From: Arthrobacter sp. S39
GTDB lineage: Bacteria; Actinomycetota; Actinomycetes; Actinomycetales; Micrococcaceae
Direction: 5' to 3'
Length of the DNA: 64,000 nucleotides
NCBI RefSeq assembly: GCF_004320525.1
Contig: NZ_SIHX01000005.1
Coordinates: 62,001-126,000, forward strand
The translations under genes were made by a program, and so were the position numbers. How positions within the stretch are numbered: the stretch's first letter is position 1; every line of letters begins with the position of its first letter. The notes under the pieces were generated by a model that saw nothing but the letters and a program-made list of their open reading frames with translations, had not been told where the DNA came from and did not search any database. Shown piece by piece: positions 1 through 8,228 of this stretch.

Positions 1-861
1 ATCGATCTGCTGCCGCACCTGGTGATTGGGGTCTGCCTGCACGGCACGGGTGAACTTGAGGATCTCCACATAGACCTTGTCGCCTACCAATCCGTCCACG
101 AACTGCGGAACCCAGGCGGGGGAGCGGTCCGACACCAGCCGGCTGACGGTCTCGTGGTTGTCGTCCACCCAGTCGGCAGCCCTGTCAACCAGCAGGTCCA
201 CCAGCTTGTGATGGTGGCCGTCGGCGAAAATCCGCTCCGCCATCCGTCCCACGGGAGGTCCCCACGGCGGAGCCAGCAGATGCTTGCGCACCATTCCCTC
301 GATAACCGCCTGAACGTCGTCGTCGTTCAACACCTTGAACGCACCGCGGATGACGGCGGCACCCTCCTTCGCCACGCGCTCGGCGCCACCCGGCCCGGCG
401 AGCCACTGGCCGGCCTTCCGTGCGACGTTTACGCTGGCCAGCTTGTCCTGGACCACCTGCTCCGACAGGAAGTTGGTCTCCACAAACTCACCCAGCGACG
501 CCCCGATCTGGTCCTTGCGCCGCGGAATGATGGCGGTATGCGGAATCTTGATCCCCATCGGGTACTTGAACAGGGCGGTCACGGCGAACCAGTCGGCCAG
601 CGCGCCCACCATGCCACCTTCGGCGGCCGCCCGGACGTACTGCAGCCACGGATATTCCTTCTGGAAGGCGAACGCAAACACAAAAATGACCGCCATGGCG
701 ATCAGCAGACCCAGCGCCAACAGCTTCATCTTCCGCAGCGCTGCCGCCTTTTCGGCGTCACCCGCACTGAGCTGATGGCCGACGACGGCGGCGCCCCTTT
801 GGGCGGGCACGTCGGGCCGCGTGGGGTCCTGCCGGGTAATTGGCTCAGAGTTCACCTGCAT
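1..861 (-). CDS. DUF445 family membrane protein (3' end cut off by window)
   Basis: The reverse strand encodes at least 287 residues from an ATG at 861 and is still open at base 1, so the C-terminus is missing. A hydrophilic N-terminus of about 45 residues is followed by one clear membrane segment (LALGLLIAMAVIFVFAFAF, about residues 49-67). Then comes the DUF445 signature region, including GALADWFAVTALFKYPMG, IPHTAIIPRRKDQIG and LGEFVETNFL. DUF445 (YheB/YjiN-type) proteins are membrane-anchored, with long helical cytoplasmic or extracellular parts; their biochemical function is unknown. The gene is divergent from the glycerophosphodiesterase, with 50 bp between the starts, so the promoters must share that space. 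Family assignment is confident; the role is not known. Confidence 0.85.
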   Translation of the reverse strand, partial: MQVNSEPITRQDPTRPDVPAQRGAAVVGHQLSAGDAEKAAALRKMKLLALGLLIAMAVIFVFAFAFQKEYPWLQYVRAAAEGGMVGALADWFAVTALFKYPMGIKIPHTAIIPRRKDQIGASLGEFVETNFLSEQVVQDKLASVNVARKAGQWLAGPGGAERVAKEGAAVIRGAFKVLNDDDVQAVIEGMVRKHLLAPPWGPPVGRMAERIFADGHHHKLVDLLVDRAADWVDDNHETVSRLVSDRSPAWVPQFVDGLVGDKVYVEILKFTRAVQADPNHQVRQQID

Positions 862-911
862 GTGCCCAGCCTAGTCCCGCCCGCAGCCGCAGGGTCGGCT
901 ACCGTGTCTGC

Positions 912-1787
912 ATGACCATCGACGAGTCTGCACCCCACCGGCCCCTGGTTTATGCCCACCGCGGCGCCAGCGCCGCCTTTGCCGAGCACACCCGGGCCGC
1001 CTACCTCCAGGCACTGGCCGACGGCGCCGACGGCGTCGAGTGCGACGTCCACCTCACCCGGGACCAGCACGCCGTCCTGCTCCACGACGCGAATCTGGAC
1101 CGCACCTCCGACGGAACCGGGCCGGTTGCGGACCGCACGCTCGAGGAGTTGAGGCTCCTGGATTTCTCGTCGTGGAAAGGCGTGCGGATTCCAGAGGAAT
1201 ACGGAGCCCGGTCGGAACAGTTCCTGACACTCAAGGAGCTCCTGGACATCCTCCGCGGGGCCGGACGCCCTGTGGGGCTTGCCATTGAGCTGAAGCACCC
1301 CAGCCCGTACCAGCTGAAGCTGGAGGACCGTGTCCTGGACGTTCTCCGGAGCGACGGCTGGGACCCCCTGACGTCAACCGTGGACAACATCCGCGTGACG
1401 TTCATGAGCTTCAGCCCGGATTCGGTGAAGCACCTGCTCCACACCGTGCCTGCGGAGTTCATCTGCCAGCTGGTGGATGAGATAGACGTCGACGAAGTCC
1501 GCGAAGAGCTCGGTCTCGGTGCGCTCACCGGCAGCGCTGTCGCCAACGTCATGAAGGCTGCGCAATTGGAAGGCGAACGCATCCTCGATGACTGCGAAGT
1601 GAGGCTGGCCGGGCCAGGCATCGACTATGTCCGCCTGCACGCCCGCACAGTGCAGCGGTGGCTGGAATCCGGCCGGCGCTTCCGGGTATGGACTGTGGAT
1701 TCCGAGCGGGACGTGGCCCTCTGCCAGGGCCTGGGCATCCACGAGATCACCACGAACATGCCCGCCAGGGTTTTGGCGCAGCTCTAG
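912..1787 (+). CDS. glycerophosphodiester phosphodiesterase
   Basis: This 291-residue enzyme hydrolyses glycerophosphodiesters to sn-glycerol 3-phosphate and an alcohol. The GDPD signatures are visible: the catalytic HRG at residues 16-18, the metal-binding Glu43/Asp45 in GVECDVHLTRD, the second catalytic His in LLHDANLDRTSDG, and AIELKHP in the middle. The C-terminal motif VWTVDSERDVALCQGLGIHEITTNMP is typical of the barrel end of this family, and the length fits. There is no signal peptide, so it is probably cytosolic, unlike secreted GlpQ. An upstream in-frame start exists at 840, but it would overlap the divergent DUF445 gene and adds non-family sequence, so ATG 912 is preferred. It stands alone on the plus strand. 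Confidence 0.9.
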   Translation: MTIDESAPHRPLVYAHRGASAAFAEHTRAAYLQALADGADGVECDVHLTRDQHAVLLHDANLDRTSDGTGPVADRTLEELRLLDFSSWKGVRIPEEYGARSEQFLTLKELLDILRGAGRPVGLAIELKHPSPYQLKLEDRVLDVLRSDGWDPLTSTVDNIRVTFMSFSPDSVKHLLHTVPAEFICQLVDEIDVDEVREELGLGALTGSAVANVMKAAQLEGERILDDCEVRLAGPGIDYVRLHARTVQRWLESGRRFRVWTVDSERDVALCQGLGIHEITTNMPARVLAQL

Positions 1788-1882
1788 GGCAAGCGCGCAG
1801 GCCCGTTCAGCCGTGGTTCAGGCGCCGCTCGTGCGGGAGCGGCCCGGTTCATGCGCCGGACGGGCTGTGGTTGAGTGGAACC

Positions 1883-2365
1883 ATGGCATTTCATTGGTCC
1901 AGCACCGCCACGCAGACCCTCTCCGCGGCAGCCCTGAGCGCGCTGCTGCTGACCAGCGCCATGAAGCACTTCCGCGATCCTGGCTTCTACCGCCAGGTGG
2001 TCCCGGACTACCTTTGCCGCGACGAGCACGGATCCCCAGCCGCGCCGCCAGCGTCAGCTGCCGTCGCCAGCACGCGGCCGCTCGCCGTGATGACCCGCGA
2101 TGAATGGATCGCGCTGAGCGGCCTCGTGGAGGCGGGTGCCGCCGTCGGCCTGCTGATCCCCGCGACGCGACGCGTCACGGCCACCGGCGTCGCTGCCCTC
2201 TTCGGGGTGTTCCTGTCCGGCCATGTGGACGCAATCCGGCGTGCCTATGGCCCGGACGGTTCACCGGTCCAGCGCAAAGTGCACACAGTCCGTTTGCCCC
2301 TGCAGGTGCCGCTGATCCTGTGGGCGTGGAGCCTGCGGAACGCTGGCCGGCGGACCGGCTCATGA
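1883..2365 (+). CDS. DoxX-like small membrane protein
   Basis: A protein of about 160 residues with four predicted hydrophobic stretches: near the N-terminus (TLSAAALSALLLTSAMKHF), around WIALSGLVEAGAAVGLLIP, VTATGVAALFGVFLSGHVDAI, and the C-terminal LPLQVPLILWAWSL. The layout, with a Phe-Tyr-containing loop after the first helix and an Arg-rich tail, resembles DoxX/YphA-type integral membrane proteins, whose biochemical role is usually unknown. ATG 1883 follows a non-coding stretch after the phosphodiesterase. Its stop codon overlaps the ATG of the azlC gene (ATGA), which suggests translational coupling and one transcript for the three genes 1883-3425. The assignment as DoxX-like is tentative. 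Confidence 0.65.
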   Translation: MAFHWSSTATQTLSAAALSALLLTSAMKHFRDPGFYRQVVPDYLCRDEHGSPAAPPASAAVASTRPLAVMTRDEWIALSGLVEAGAAVGLLIPATRRVTATGVAALFGVFLSGHVDAIRRAYGPDGSPVQRKVHTVRLPLQVPLILWAWSLRNAGRRTGS

Positions 2366-3117
2366 AGCTTCTGTCCTCCCCGGCGGTCAAGGTGGGAATA
2401 TCCATCAGCATCGCCACCGGGCTCTACGGTGTTTCGTTCGGCGCGCTGTCCGTCACCTCGGGACTGGACTTCTGGCAGACCATGGCGCTGAGCCTCCTGC
2501 TGTTCAGCGGCGGCTCACAGTTCGCGTTTATCGGAGTGGTGGCCGGCGGCGGATCCGGCGTCGCGGCGATGAGCGCCGCCACGCTGCTGGGCATGCGCAA
2601 CGGCATCTACGGCATGCAGCTCAACGCGCTCCTGCACCCCACCGGCTGGCGCAAGTACGTGGCGGCACAGCTCACCATCGACGAGTCAACCGCCACCAGC
2701 ACCGGCCAGACCGATCCGGACGAACAGCGGCGCGGCTTCTGGGCTGCAGGGATCGGCATCTATGTCCTGTGGAACCTCTTCACCGCAGTGGGCGCACTCG
2801 CCGGGGCCGGCTTGGGCGATCCGAGGCAGTGGGGACTGGACGGTGCCGCGGTCGCTGCCTTCCTGGCGCTCCTGTGGCCGCGGCTGAAGGGGCGCGAGCC
2901 GGTGGCCATCGCCGTCGTCTGCGCCCTGGCAACCGTCCTCGCCGTGCCGTTCGTGCCCGCCGGCGTACCGATCCTGATCGCTGCCGTGGTTGCCGCAGTG
3001 ATCGGCTGGTTCAGCCACGGCCGCAGCGACGAAGGCCTCGAGCCGGACGTGGACCCGTACGCCGAGCACCACCACCGCCAACACGGCCCTGCCGCTTCGA
3101 GGAAGGCGGGCGCATGA
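2362..3117 (+). CDS. azlC: AzlC family branched-chain amino acid permease subunit
   Basis: This 251-residue integral membrane protein matches the large subunit of the AzlCD exporter, which carries branched-chain amino acids (and 4-azaleucine) out of the cell. Family features are SFGALSVTSGLDFWQTMALS followed by SGGSQFAFIGVV near residues 47-60, then GMRNGIYGMQL and the conserved region around TIDESTA. Several hydrophobic helices follow, and a charged tail with a His cluster closes the protein. Its start overlaps the preceding stop by 4 bp, and its own stop overlaps azlD by 4 bp. That is the usual azlC-azlD coupling and strongly supports function as a two-subunit exporter. Which amino acid is transported cannot be told from sequence. 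Confidence 0.9.
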   Translation: MKLLSSPAVKVGISISIATGLYGVSFGALSVTSGLDFWQTMALSLLLFSGGSQFAFIGVVAGGGSGVAAMSAATLLGMRNGIYGMQLNALLHPTGWRKYVAAQLTIDESTATSTGQTDPDEQRRGFWAAGIGIYVLWNLFTAVGALAGAGLGDPRQWGLDGAAVAAFLALLWPRLKGREPVAIAVVCALATVLAVPFVPAGVPILIAAVVAAVIGWFSHGRSDEGLEPDVDPYAEHHHRQHGPAASRKAGA

Positions 3118-3425
3118 GCCTCTGGATCTGGCTGCTGCTGGCGTGCGCCTTGGCTTATGCGTGGAAGCTCGTGGGCTACTTTGTGCCCGCCAAGCTCCTT
3201 CAAAACCCCCGTATGTCCCGTGTGGCAGGCACCATGACCATCGGCCTGCTGGCGTCCCTGACGGTGGTAAATGCCGTGGCCTCCGGACAGTCGCTGGCAG
3301 CCGACGCCAGGCTGGGAGCACTCGCGGCGGCGGCCATTGCGCTGGCTTTCCGGGCTCCGTTCCTGGTGGTGGTGCTGGCCGGCGCCGGTGCAGCCGCAGT
3401 CCTTCGGCTCCTCGGATGGAACTGA
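3114..3425 (+). CDS. azlD: AzlD family branched-chain amino acid transport protein
   Basis: This 103-residue hydrophobic protein is the small partner of AzlC. It begins with WIWLLLACALAYAWKLVGY, has a short loop containing VPAKLLQNPRMSRVAGTM, and then two or three more helices rich in Ala and Val. Length and topology match AzlD. The ATG at 3114 lies inside the last codons of azlC (ATGA overlap), so synthesis is probably coupled to the large subunit. No terminator is obvious immediately downstream; about 110 bp separate it from the next small gene. Confidence 0.88.
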   Translation: MSLWIWLLLACALAYAWKLVGYFVPAKLLQNPRMSRVAGTMTIGLLASLTVVNAVASGQSLAADARLGALAAAAIALAFRAPFLVVVLAGAGAAAVLRLLGWN

Positions 3426-3532
3426 CGGCACACGCCATGTGACGCGCACCTCTGGTGACGCGGAACACGGCGGCGGTACTATGAGTCTGGCTAGGCAGTT
3501 GGCCATGGATCGTCTTTATTGGAGCGGTAACC

Positions 3533-3793
3533 ATGGAAAACCCACTGTACGTAGCTGGCGACAGATCCGGGACGCCAGTAAAAATGGCGTCCCCCAAACG
3601 ACGCGCGGGACTACCCGTGAAGAGGTTCTTCTCCCGTTTCAGGTCGCTGTCAGACGTCCCTGCGTCGGACCTGGAGTTGCTCTCAGAGCGCATCACCTTG
3701 GCGCTGGATCTGGGGCACCAGCCCCACTTCTCGGCGCTTCATGCAGCGGTACGCCACGAACTGCGTAACCGGGAATCAGCCCTCAACGATTGA
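3533..3793 (+). CDS. small hypothetical protein
   Basis: An 86-residue basic protein with no signal peptide or membrane segment. I do not recognise the family. The N-terminal third is rich in Lys/Arg (KMASPKRRAGLPVKRFFSRF). The rest looks helical, with alternating charged and hydrophobic residues (DLELLSERITLALDLGHQ, then HAAVRHELRNRESALND). GGAG lies 8 bases upstream of ATG 3533, a good ribosome-binding site, and codon third positions are GC-rich, which supports real coding. It could be a nucleic-acid-binding or regulatory peptide, but nothing proves that. Confidence 0.55.
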   Translation: MENPLYVAGDRSGTPVKMASPKRRAGLPVKRFFSRFRSLSDVPASDLELLSERITLALDLGHQPHFSALHAAVRHELRNRESALND

Positions 3794-3868
3794 GCTTTTC
3801 GGGACTGAAGTATGGTCCACTGAAGAGGGGCCGCCGCCCAAGGCAGGTGGCCGGAAGGAGGAATCACC

Positions 3869-4150
3869 ATGAACGAACAGCCGCAAACGCCGGTCCAGGA
3901 CGATGGGGTGGAGGCTACGACGACGGGCAGCCAAGCCAAGGTGCGTCCCGCTTACCTTGACTCCAGTGGCTCCGAGTCCACCCGCGAACTCCGCGACACG
4001 GCACGCCGCCGCCGGGATTCGGAAGAGAAGCTCCAGCAGCATCTGCTCGAAGCCAAGGACCACACTCCCAATGCGGACACACACCCGCATCATTCGCCGG
4101 AAGACGCCGGCCAGCGGGAAGAAGCCGCTCAGCGCGAAGACGCTGGCTAG
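3869..4150 (+). CDS. small hydrophilic hypothetical protein
   Basis: A 93-residue, very polar protein without hydrophobic segments. It is probably disordered at both ends (Gln/Thr/Glu/Asp-rich) with a charged central helix, RELRDTARRRRDSEEKLQQH. A strong Shine-Dalgarno sequence (GGAAGGAGG) sits just upstream of ATG 3869. The C-terminal tail repeats a QREEAAQRED pattern. I do not recognise a family. Its composition resembles small stress-associated hydrophilic proteins common in soil actinobacteria, but that is only a comparison of style. Confidence 0.6.
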   Translation: MNEQPQTPVQDDGVEATTTGSQAKVRPAYLDSSGSESTRELRDTARRRRDSEEKLQQHLLEAKDHTPNADTHPHHSPEDAGQREEAAQREDAG

Positions 4151-4168
4151 AGGAGACTCAACGCGTGC

Positions 4169-4393
4169 TCAGGCTACTCCGTGGGCCGCGCCGTCGGCCG
4201 AGCCGGCCCGGCGGCCGCTTTCCTCGACAGCGAGTTCGTACCAGACCTGCGCGCCGAATTCCGGCGTAGCCGTATCAAGGTTCTGGAACAGCGCGTCCAG
4301 GAGGTTCGCCAGTTCTTCGGGGGACAGGGTCGGGAGTACCACTTCCGGTCCACGCGGGTCATTTATGAAATGCGCGAGCTGTGAACTGTTCAT
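4169..4393 (-). CDS. small hypothetical protein
   Basis: A 74-residue reading frame on the minus strand, converging on the preceding gene. Its predicted helix PTLSPEELANLLDALFQNLD has the amphipathic pattern of real protein, and the central part (EFGAQVWYELAVEE) is not low-complexity. No clear ribosome-binding site precedes ATG 4393. Overlapping frames on the other strand are less protein-like. No family recognised; it may be a real small cytosolic protein. Confidence 0.45.
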   Translation of the reverse strand: MNSSQLAHFINDPRGPEVVLPTLSPEELANLLDALFQNLDTATPEFGAQVWYELAVEESGRRAGSADGAAHGVA

Positions 4394-4542
4394 CGTGCGG
4401 TGGTTTCGTCGAATCGGATACGCAGGAAACTGCTCATGGGTCGCTCCATCTGGGAAATCAGAGGCTGGCTGCGTAACCCCACACGAGTCTATTCCAACGA
4501 TTGGATGCCCACAATGGCTCCGGCACCTTCAGGTGAAGCGGT

Positions 4543-5208
4543 TCAGCTAAATCGGCGTCCGGCAACGAAGTCGCCAGCCATATGTCCGACGGGCAGTTGG
4601 GCTGCCGGCAGCGGGACGTGGGCGGGAAGCGGCCGGTGGGGCCTTTCGGACCGGATGGCGTCTTCGATCAGCGCCACCGGACGGCGCCAGGCGTCGGAGC
4701 CCGGCTCCATGGTGTCCACCACGCCGATCAGCATGGCGAGCAGCCGGAAGATGTCCGTCATGGAGATATCCGGGCGCAGTGTGCCCTGCCCCTGCCCGCG
4801 TCCCAGCAGGATGCCGATGGAATCGATCAGGGAGCCGGTGATTCCGGTGAGGAGCTGCCGCCGCCCGGCGACGGCGCCGAGCAGGTTTGCGTCGGTGCTG
4901 GCCGCAGCCATGATCGCCTCGATGACCCGGAACAGTCCTGCGGCTGCGTCGATGTCCGCCAGTGCGTCGTCGATGACCGGATCCACAGTCAGCCTGAGCT
5001 GCCGGTTGAGGGCGGCCAGGACCAGTTCTTCCTTGTCCGCGAAGTTGCGGAACAGGGTTGCGGGTCCGACGCCGGCCGTGGCGGCAATGGTCTGCAGCGG
5101 CACTTCCGGGCCAAATTCCTGGAAGCATTGCCGGGCCGCCGTAATGATCTTGTCCACGTTGCGCGCTGCGTCTGCGCGGAGTGGTTTGCGGGCGACTGCG
5201 ATGCTCAT
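4543..5208 (-). CDS. TetR/AcrR family transcriptional regulator
   Basis: A 221-residue regulator. The N-terminal domain has the TetR helix-turn-helix: AARQCFQEFGPEVPLQTIAA, then GVGPATLFRNFADKEELVLA at about residues 47-66, where the recognition helix lies. The C-terminal two thirds are a helical ligand-binding domain (SLIDSIGILLGRGQGQG and FRLLAMLIGVVDTM) that fits no ligand I can name. ATG 5208 is preferred to the longer frame from 5283 because the extension is not family-like. It is divergent from the thiamine-binding protein gene (starts 120 bp apart). TetR proteins often control the divergent neighbour or their own gene, but no operator palindrome is obvious here. Confidence 0.88.
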   Translation of the reverse strand: MSIAVARKPLRADAARNVDKIITAARQCFQEFGPEVPLQTIAATAGVGPATLFRNFADKEELVLAALNRQLRLTVDPVIDDALADIDAAAGLFRVIEAIMAAASTDANLLGAVAGRRQLLTGITGSLIDSIGILLGRGQGQGTLRPDISMTDIFRLLAMLIGVVDTMEPGSDAWRRPVALIEDAIRSERPHRPLPAHVPLPAAQLPVGHMAGDFVAGRRFS

Positions 5209-5328
5209 GCGATCAGGGTAGCAACGCAGCCCGGGGCGATCACCGTTACTGGAGGGTAGGCGGTTATGTGACGTGCGCGGCACGCTTCAGGCCGCTTGGC
5301 CTCCGCACCGCCGTGGCACACTTTCAGT

Positions 5329-5652
5329 ATGTTGCTTGCATTTTCTGTAGCCCCGTCCGGTACGCCCAGCGGGGGGTCCCGGCCCACCGATGCGTCAGTG
5401 CACGACGCCGTTGCCGCCGCCGTGAAAATCGTCCGGGAGTCGGGACTCCCCAACCAGACGGATTCCATGTTCACCACCATCGAGGGTGAATGGGACGAAG
5501 TCTTTGACGTCGTAAAGCGGGCCACGGAGGCGGTTGGCCAGTTCGGGAGCCGCGTCTCCCTGGTCATCAAGGCGGACATCCGTCCCGGCTACACCGGTGA
5601 GCTCACCGCCAAGGTGGACCGGCTGGAAAGCGTGCTCGAAGAACAAGGTTAA
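5329..5652 (+). CDS. thiamine-binding protein, MTH1187/YkoF family
   Basis: A 107-residue cytosolic protein of the DUF77 (MTH1187) family, small ferredoxin-fold proteins shown in some members to bind thiamine. Characteristic features are the N-terminal strand LLAFSVAPSG, SVHDAVAAAVKIVRESGLPN with the following strand containing TTIEGEWDEVF, and VSLVIKADIRPGYTGELTAKV near the C-terminus, ending in a helix. ATG 5329 is chosen because the strand motif starts directly there. The neighbours give no thiamine context. Family membership is confident; ligand binding in this member is inferred. Confidence 0.85.
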   Translation: MLLAFSVAPSGTPSGGSRPTDASVHDAVAAAVKIVRESGLPNQTDSMFTTIEGEWDEVFDVVKRATEAVGQFGSRVSLVIKADIRPGYTGELTAKVDRLESVLEEQG

Positions 5653-5755
5653 TCAGCTACCCGTGTAAGCGCAGGCTCCGGAACCGTACGGGCCGCTCCA
5701 GACAGCCAGGAGGACGTGCCTAGACCCACGCATTCCCGCGTGCCAGACTGTGGCC

Positions 5756-6433
5756 ATGTTTGAGCACAAGCCCCAGCCGGGCTGGATTGCCGTGGAGGAA
5801 TTCCTGACGGACAAGGTGGTCCATCCCGACGGGTCGCTGCAGCGGGCGGTGCAGTCCGCGGTCGACGCCGGGATGCCGCCGATCGAAGTGGCGCCCAACG
5901 CCGGGAAGCTATTGAAGCTCCTGGTTCAGATGTCCGGCGCGCGGCGGGTCCTGGAGATCGGCACACTGGCCGGCTTCAGTACCATCTGGATGGCCCAGGG
6001 ACTTCCCGACGGTGGCAGGCTTGTCACGTGCGAATACCTCACCAAACACGCTGACGTGGCCAGGGCCAACCTTGACGCCGCAGGCCTGGGTCACAAAGTT
6101 GACATCCGGATCGGCGCCGCGCTGGATACGCTGGCCGCCCTGGAGGCTGAAGGCCAGGAAGCCTTCGACTTTGTCTTCATCGACGCGGACAAGGAGAACG
6201 ACTCCAAATACCTCGACTGGGCAGTCCGGCTGGGCCGTCCCGGCACTACGGTGATCCTCGACAACGCCGTATGGGAAGGCGCCGTGCTGGAGCCGGCCAT
6301 GGACCCGGTCAATGCGCCGGGAATCATCAGCGCTCTTGAGCTGATGGGGAAGCACCCCCAGCTTGATGCCACGGTCATCCAGACGGTCGGCTCCAAGGGA
6401 TGGGACGGGTTCGCGCTGGCCGTCGTCCGGTGA
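5756..6433 (+). CDS. class I SAM-dependent O-methyltransferase
   Basis: A 225-residue enzyme of the caffeoyl-CoA/catechol O-methyltransferase type (Methyltransf_3). Motif I is seen in VLEIGTLAGFSTIWMA (about residue 64 onward). The metal- and substrate-binding block is FVFIDADKENDSKYLDWAV, followed by LLRPG-like RLGRPGTTVILDNAVWEGAV. These proteins transfer a methyl group from S-adenosylmethionine to a hydroxyl, with the conserved Asp residues coordinating Mg2+. A GTG in frame at 5750 is possible, but ATG 5756 is more likely. The natural substrate is unknown; members in soil bacteria methylate phenolic compounds or serve in secondary metabolism. Confidence 0.87.
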   Translation: MFEHKPQPGWIAVEEFLTDKVVHPDGSLQRAVQSAVDAGMPPIEVAPNAGKLLKLLVQMSGARRVLEIGTLAGFSTIWMAQGLPDGGRLVTCEYLTKHADVARANLDAAGLGHKVDIRIGAALDTLAALEAEGQEAFDFVFIDADKENDSKYLDWAVRLGRPGTTVILDNAVWEGAVLEPAMDPVNAPGIISALELMGKHPQLDATVIQTVGSKGWDGFALAVVR

Positions 6434-6489
6434 CAGCGCTGCGACGCCGGTAAAACCGTCGGGCTCAAAACTTCAGCCTCCAAAAAGTA

Positions 6490-6503
6490 CTAAGTATGCT
6501 TAG
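6490..6503. promoter_or_regulatory. inverted motif CTAAG-N4-CTTAG upstream of dps
   Basis: Perfect 5-bp arms with a TATG spacer, 57 bases before the dps start. The same arrangement is seen at 16081-16094 before the sigma factor, and imperfectly at 14232-14245 between the divergent stress genes. It may be a binding site for a shared regulator, or part of a promoter of an alternative sigma factor. This is inference from three similar sites. Confidence 0.45.
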
Positions 6504-6559
6504 AATAGTGTCCCGCCCGGAACTCCGGACGGGACGGAATCTTGCAGCGGAGGCAACTG

Positions 6560-7039
6560 ATGAAAGCGTCACCCACCCTGGCCAGTAACCTTCAGATGGT
6601 CCTCACCGACCTGATCGAACTGCACATGCAGGGCAAGCAGGCTCATTGGAACATCGTGGGAACCAACTTCCGCGACCTCCACCTGCAGCTGGACGAAATC
6701 ATCGAGGCCGCCCGGCAGTTCGCGGACGAGGCGGCGGAACGGATGCGGGCCCTGCATGCCCTTCCGGACGGCCGGAGCAGGACGGTTTCTGCCGATACGC
6801 GGCTGGACGAATTTCCCGCAGGGCTGACGTCCACGAAGGACGCCGTTAAGCTCGTCACGGCGAGGCTGGAACGGACGGTCAAGACCATGCGGGATGTCCA
6901 TGACGAGGTGGATGAGGAAGACCCCACCAGCGCGGACCTCCTGCACGCGGTCATCGAACGCATGGAGCAGCTGGCGTGGATGGTGAGTGCGGAAACCATG
7001 ACGCCGTCGGCCGCCGTTACCGAGCCGGCCGGCAAATAG
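6560..7039 (+). CDS. dps: Dps family DNA-protecting ferritin
   Basis: A 159-residue protein of the Dps group, which forms dodecameric shells, oxidises Fe2+ with peroxide and shields DNA in starvation. All five ferroxidase-site residues can be placed with the spacing of E. coli Dps: His29, His41, Asp45, Asp56 and Glu60 (in QAHWNIVGTNFRDLHLQLDE and ADEAAERM). The short Lys-containing N-terminus is only about 10 residues before the first helix, so DNA binding by the tail may be weak. ATG 6560 follows GGAGG at 7 bases; a TTG at 6542 in the same frame is less likely. An NTAAG-N4-CTTAN palindrome lies just upstream, suggesting stress control. Confidence 0.93.
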   Translation: MKASPTLASNLQMVLTDLIELHMQGKQAHWNIVGTNFRDLHLQLDEIIEAARQFADEAAERMRALHALPDGRSRTVSADTRLDEFPAGLTSTKDAVKLVTARLERTVKTMRDVHDEVDEEDPTSADLLHAVIERMEQLAWMVSAETMTPSAAVTEPAGK

Positions 7040-7058
7040 GCTGCGGCAGGGCAGGTAC

Positions 7059-8228
7059 GTGAAGGAAGCGAAACCGCAGGGACGGCCCGCGGCATCTGAA
7101 CATCGGAGGCCGCGGCCCGTCAGGTTCACTGTGCCGTCAGGACATGACACCGCCCTGGAAAGCCTGCTCGACGCCGTGGCCTCGGCGGTGGGTGACGTGC
7201 CGGCGCTCCTCACGCTGGCGCGCGAGGCAGCAAGGGCCTGGCCGCAGCCAGGCAGGGGCAGCACGGCGGAGCTGTGGGAGCTGCTGGCCTCCGTCACCGC
7301 CGTGGATGTTGCCGCCGGCCGGATCTTCGAACCGCACCTGGATGCGCTGGCCATCCTCGCCCAGTCAGGGAGGAATCCGGGCAGCATAGAGGGCGCGTGG
7401 GGCGTGTTCGCTGCCGAAGGCCCGGGGGAAAAGCTGGAAGCCAAAGCGGGCGACGGCGGCATCCTCCTGAGCGGTTCAAAGCCGTGGTGCTCCCTGGCGC
7501 CGCTCCTGGATTACGCCGTGATCACCGCCCACACCGGGACAGGCGGCAGGGCTGCCTTCGCCGTGGACCTGCACCACCCGGGAGTGACCTGCGAGGAGCC
7601 GGCGTGGATCGCCCGCGGACTGCAGGAAATACCCAGCGGGACCGTGCACTTCAACCAGGTCCCCGCCGGGCAGCTGGGCGACGACGGCTGGTACTTCAAC
7701 CGTCCGGGCTTCGCGTGGGGCGGCATGGGAGTGGCCGCCTGCTGGCTTGGCGGAGCCGTGGCCGTGGCCAGGGACTACGCGGACGCCCTTCGTGGGGCTT
7801 CGGAGCGGGGCCGTGAACCGGACCAGGTTGCGCTCGCCGGCCTGGGCGAGACGGACCGCATCCTTTCCTCCTCGCTCCAGTATCTGGCGCGGACAGCAGC
7901 ACTGATCGACGACGGCGGACTCGGCCGCGGCGATCAGCCCGCCTTGGGCGGTGATCGCCATGGAGCTGCGAACCGCTCAGGCACGGACCACCCGGGCACG
8001 GACCGCAGCGTGTGGAGCGAAGCGCTGCGCGTGCGCGGCACGGTGGCTGCCGCCGTCGAACGCGTCCTTTCCCTCGTCAGCCGGAACCGGGGACCGGGAC
8101 CACTGGCGTTCGACGAACCGTATGCCAAGCGGATGGCTGACCTGGAGCTCTATGTGCGCCAGCACCACGCCCAGCGCGACGACGCGCAACTCGGGGCGCT
8201 GACCCTGAAGGGGGAACGGCTGTGGTGA
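7059..8228 (+). CDS. acyl-CoA dehydrogenase-like protein of PIG-L/glycosyltransferase cluster
   Basis: A 389-residue protein of the acyl-CoA dehydrogenase fold. The N-terminal helical domain contains ELWELLASVTAVDVAAGRI. The middle beta domain has GVFAAEGPGEKLEA and LSGSKPWCSLAPLLDYAVI, and the C-terminal helical domain includes MGVAACWLGGAVAVARDYADAL. The C-terminus ends in AKRMADLELYVRQHHAQRD, unlike fatty-acid degradation enzymes, and I see no obvious catalytic Glu in the usual place. A Gly/Asp/His-rich insertion lies near residue 290. The start is a GTG at 7059 with weak upstream signals. The stop overlaps the next gene, so the three genes to 10350 are almost certainly one operon. The reaction is unknown: flavin-dependent oxidation of a lipid or sugar-bound acyl chain is possible. 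Confidence 0.75.
   Translation: MKEAKPQGRPAASEHRRPRPVRFTVPSGHDTALESLLDAVASAVGDVPALLTLAREAARAWPQPGRGSTAELWELLASVTAVDVAAGRIFEPHLDALAILAQSGRNPGSIEGAWGVFAAEGPGEKLEAKAGDGGILLSGSKPWCSLAPLLDYAVITAHTGTGGRAAFAVDLHHPGVTCEEPAWIARGLQEIPSGTVHFNQVPAGQLGDDGWYFNRPGFAWGGMGVAACWLGGAVAVARDYADALRGASERGREPDQVALAGLGETDRILSSSLQYLARTAALIDDGGLGRGDQPALGGDRHGAANRSGTDHPGTDRSVWSEALRVRGTVAAAVERVLSLVSRNRGPGPLAFDEPYAKRMADLELYVRQHHAQRDDAQLGALTLKGERLW

Noticed and set aside
22..915. 297-codon plus-strand frame at the window start
   Set aside because: Antisense to the DUF445 protein, which has a recognisable family sequence on the minus strand.
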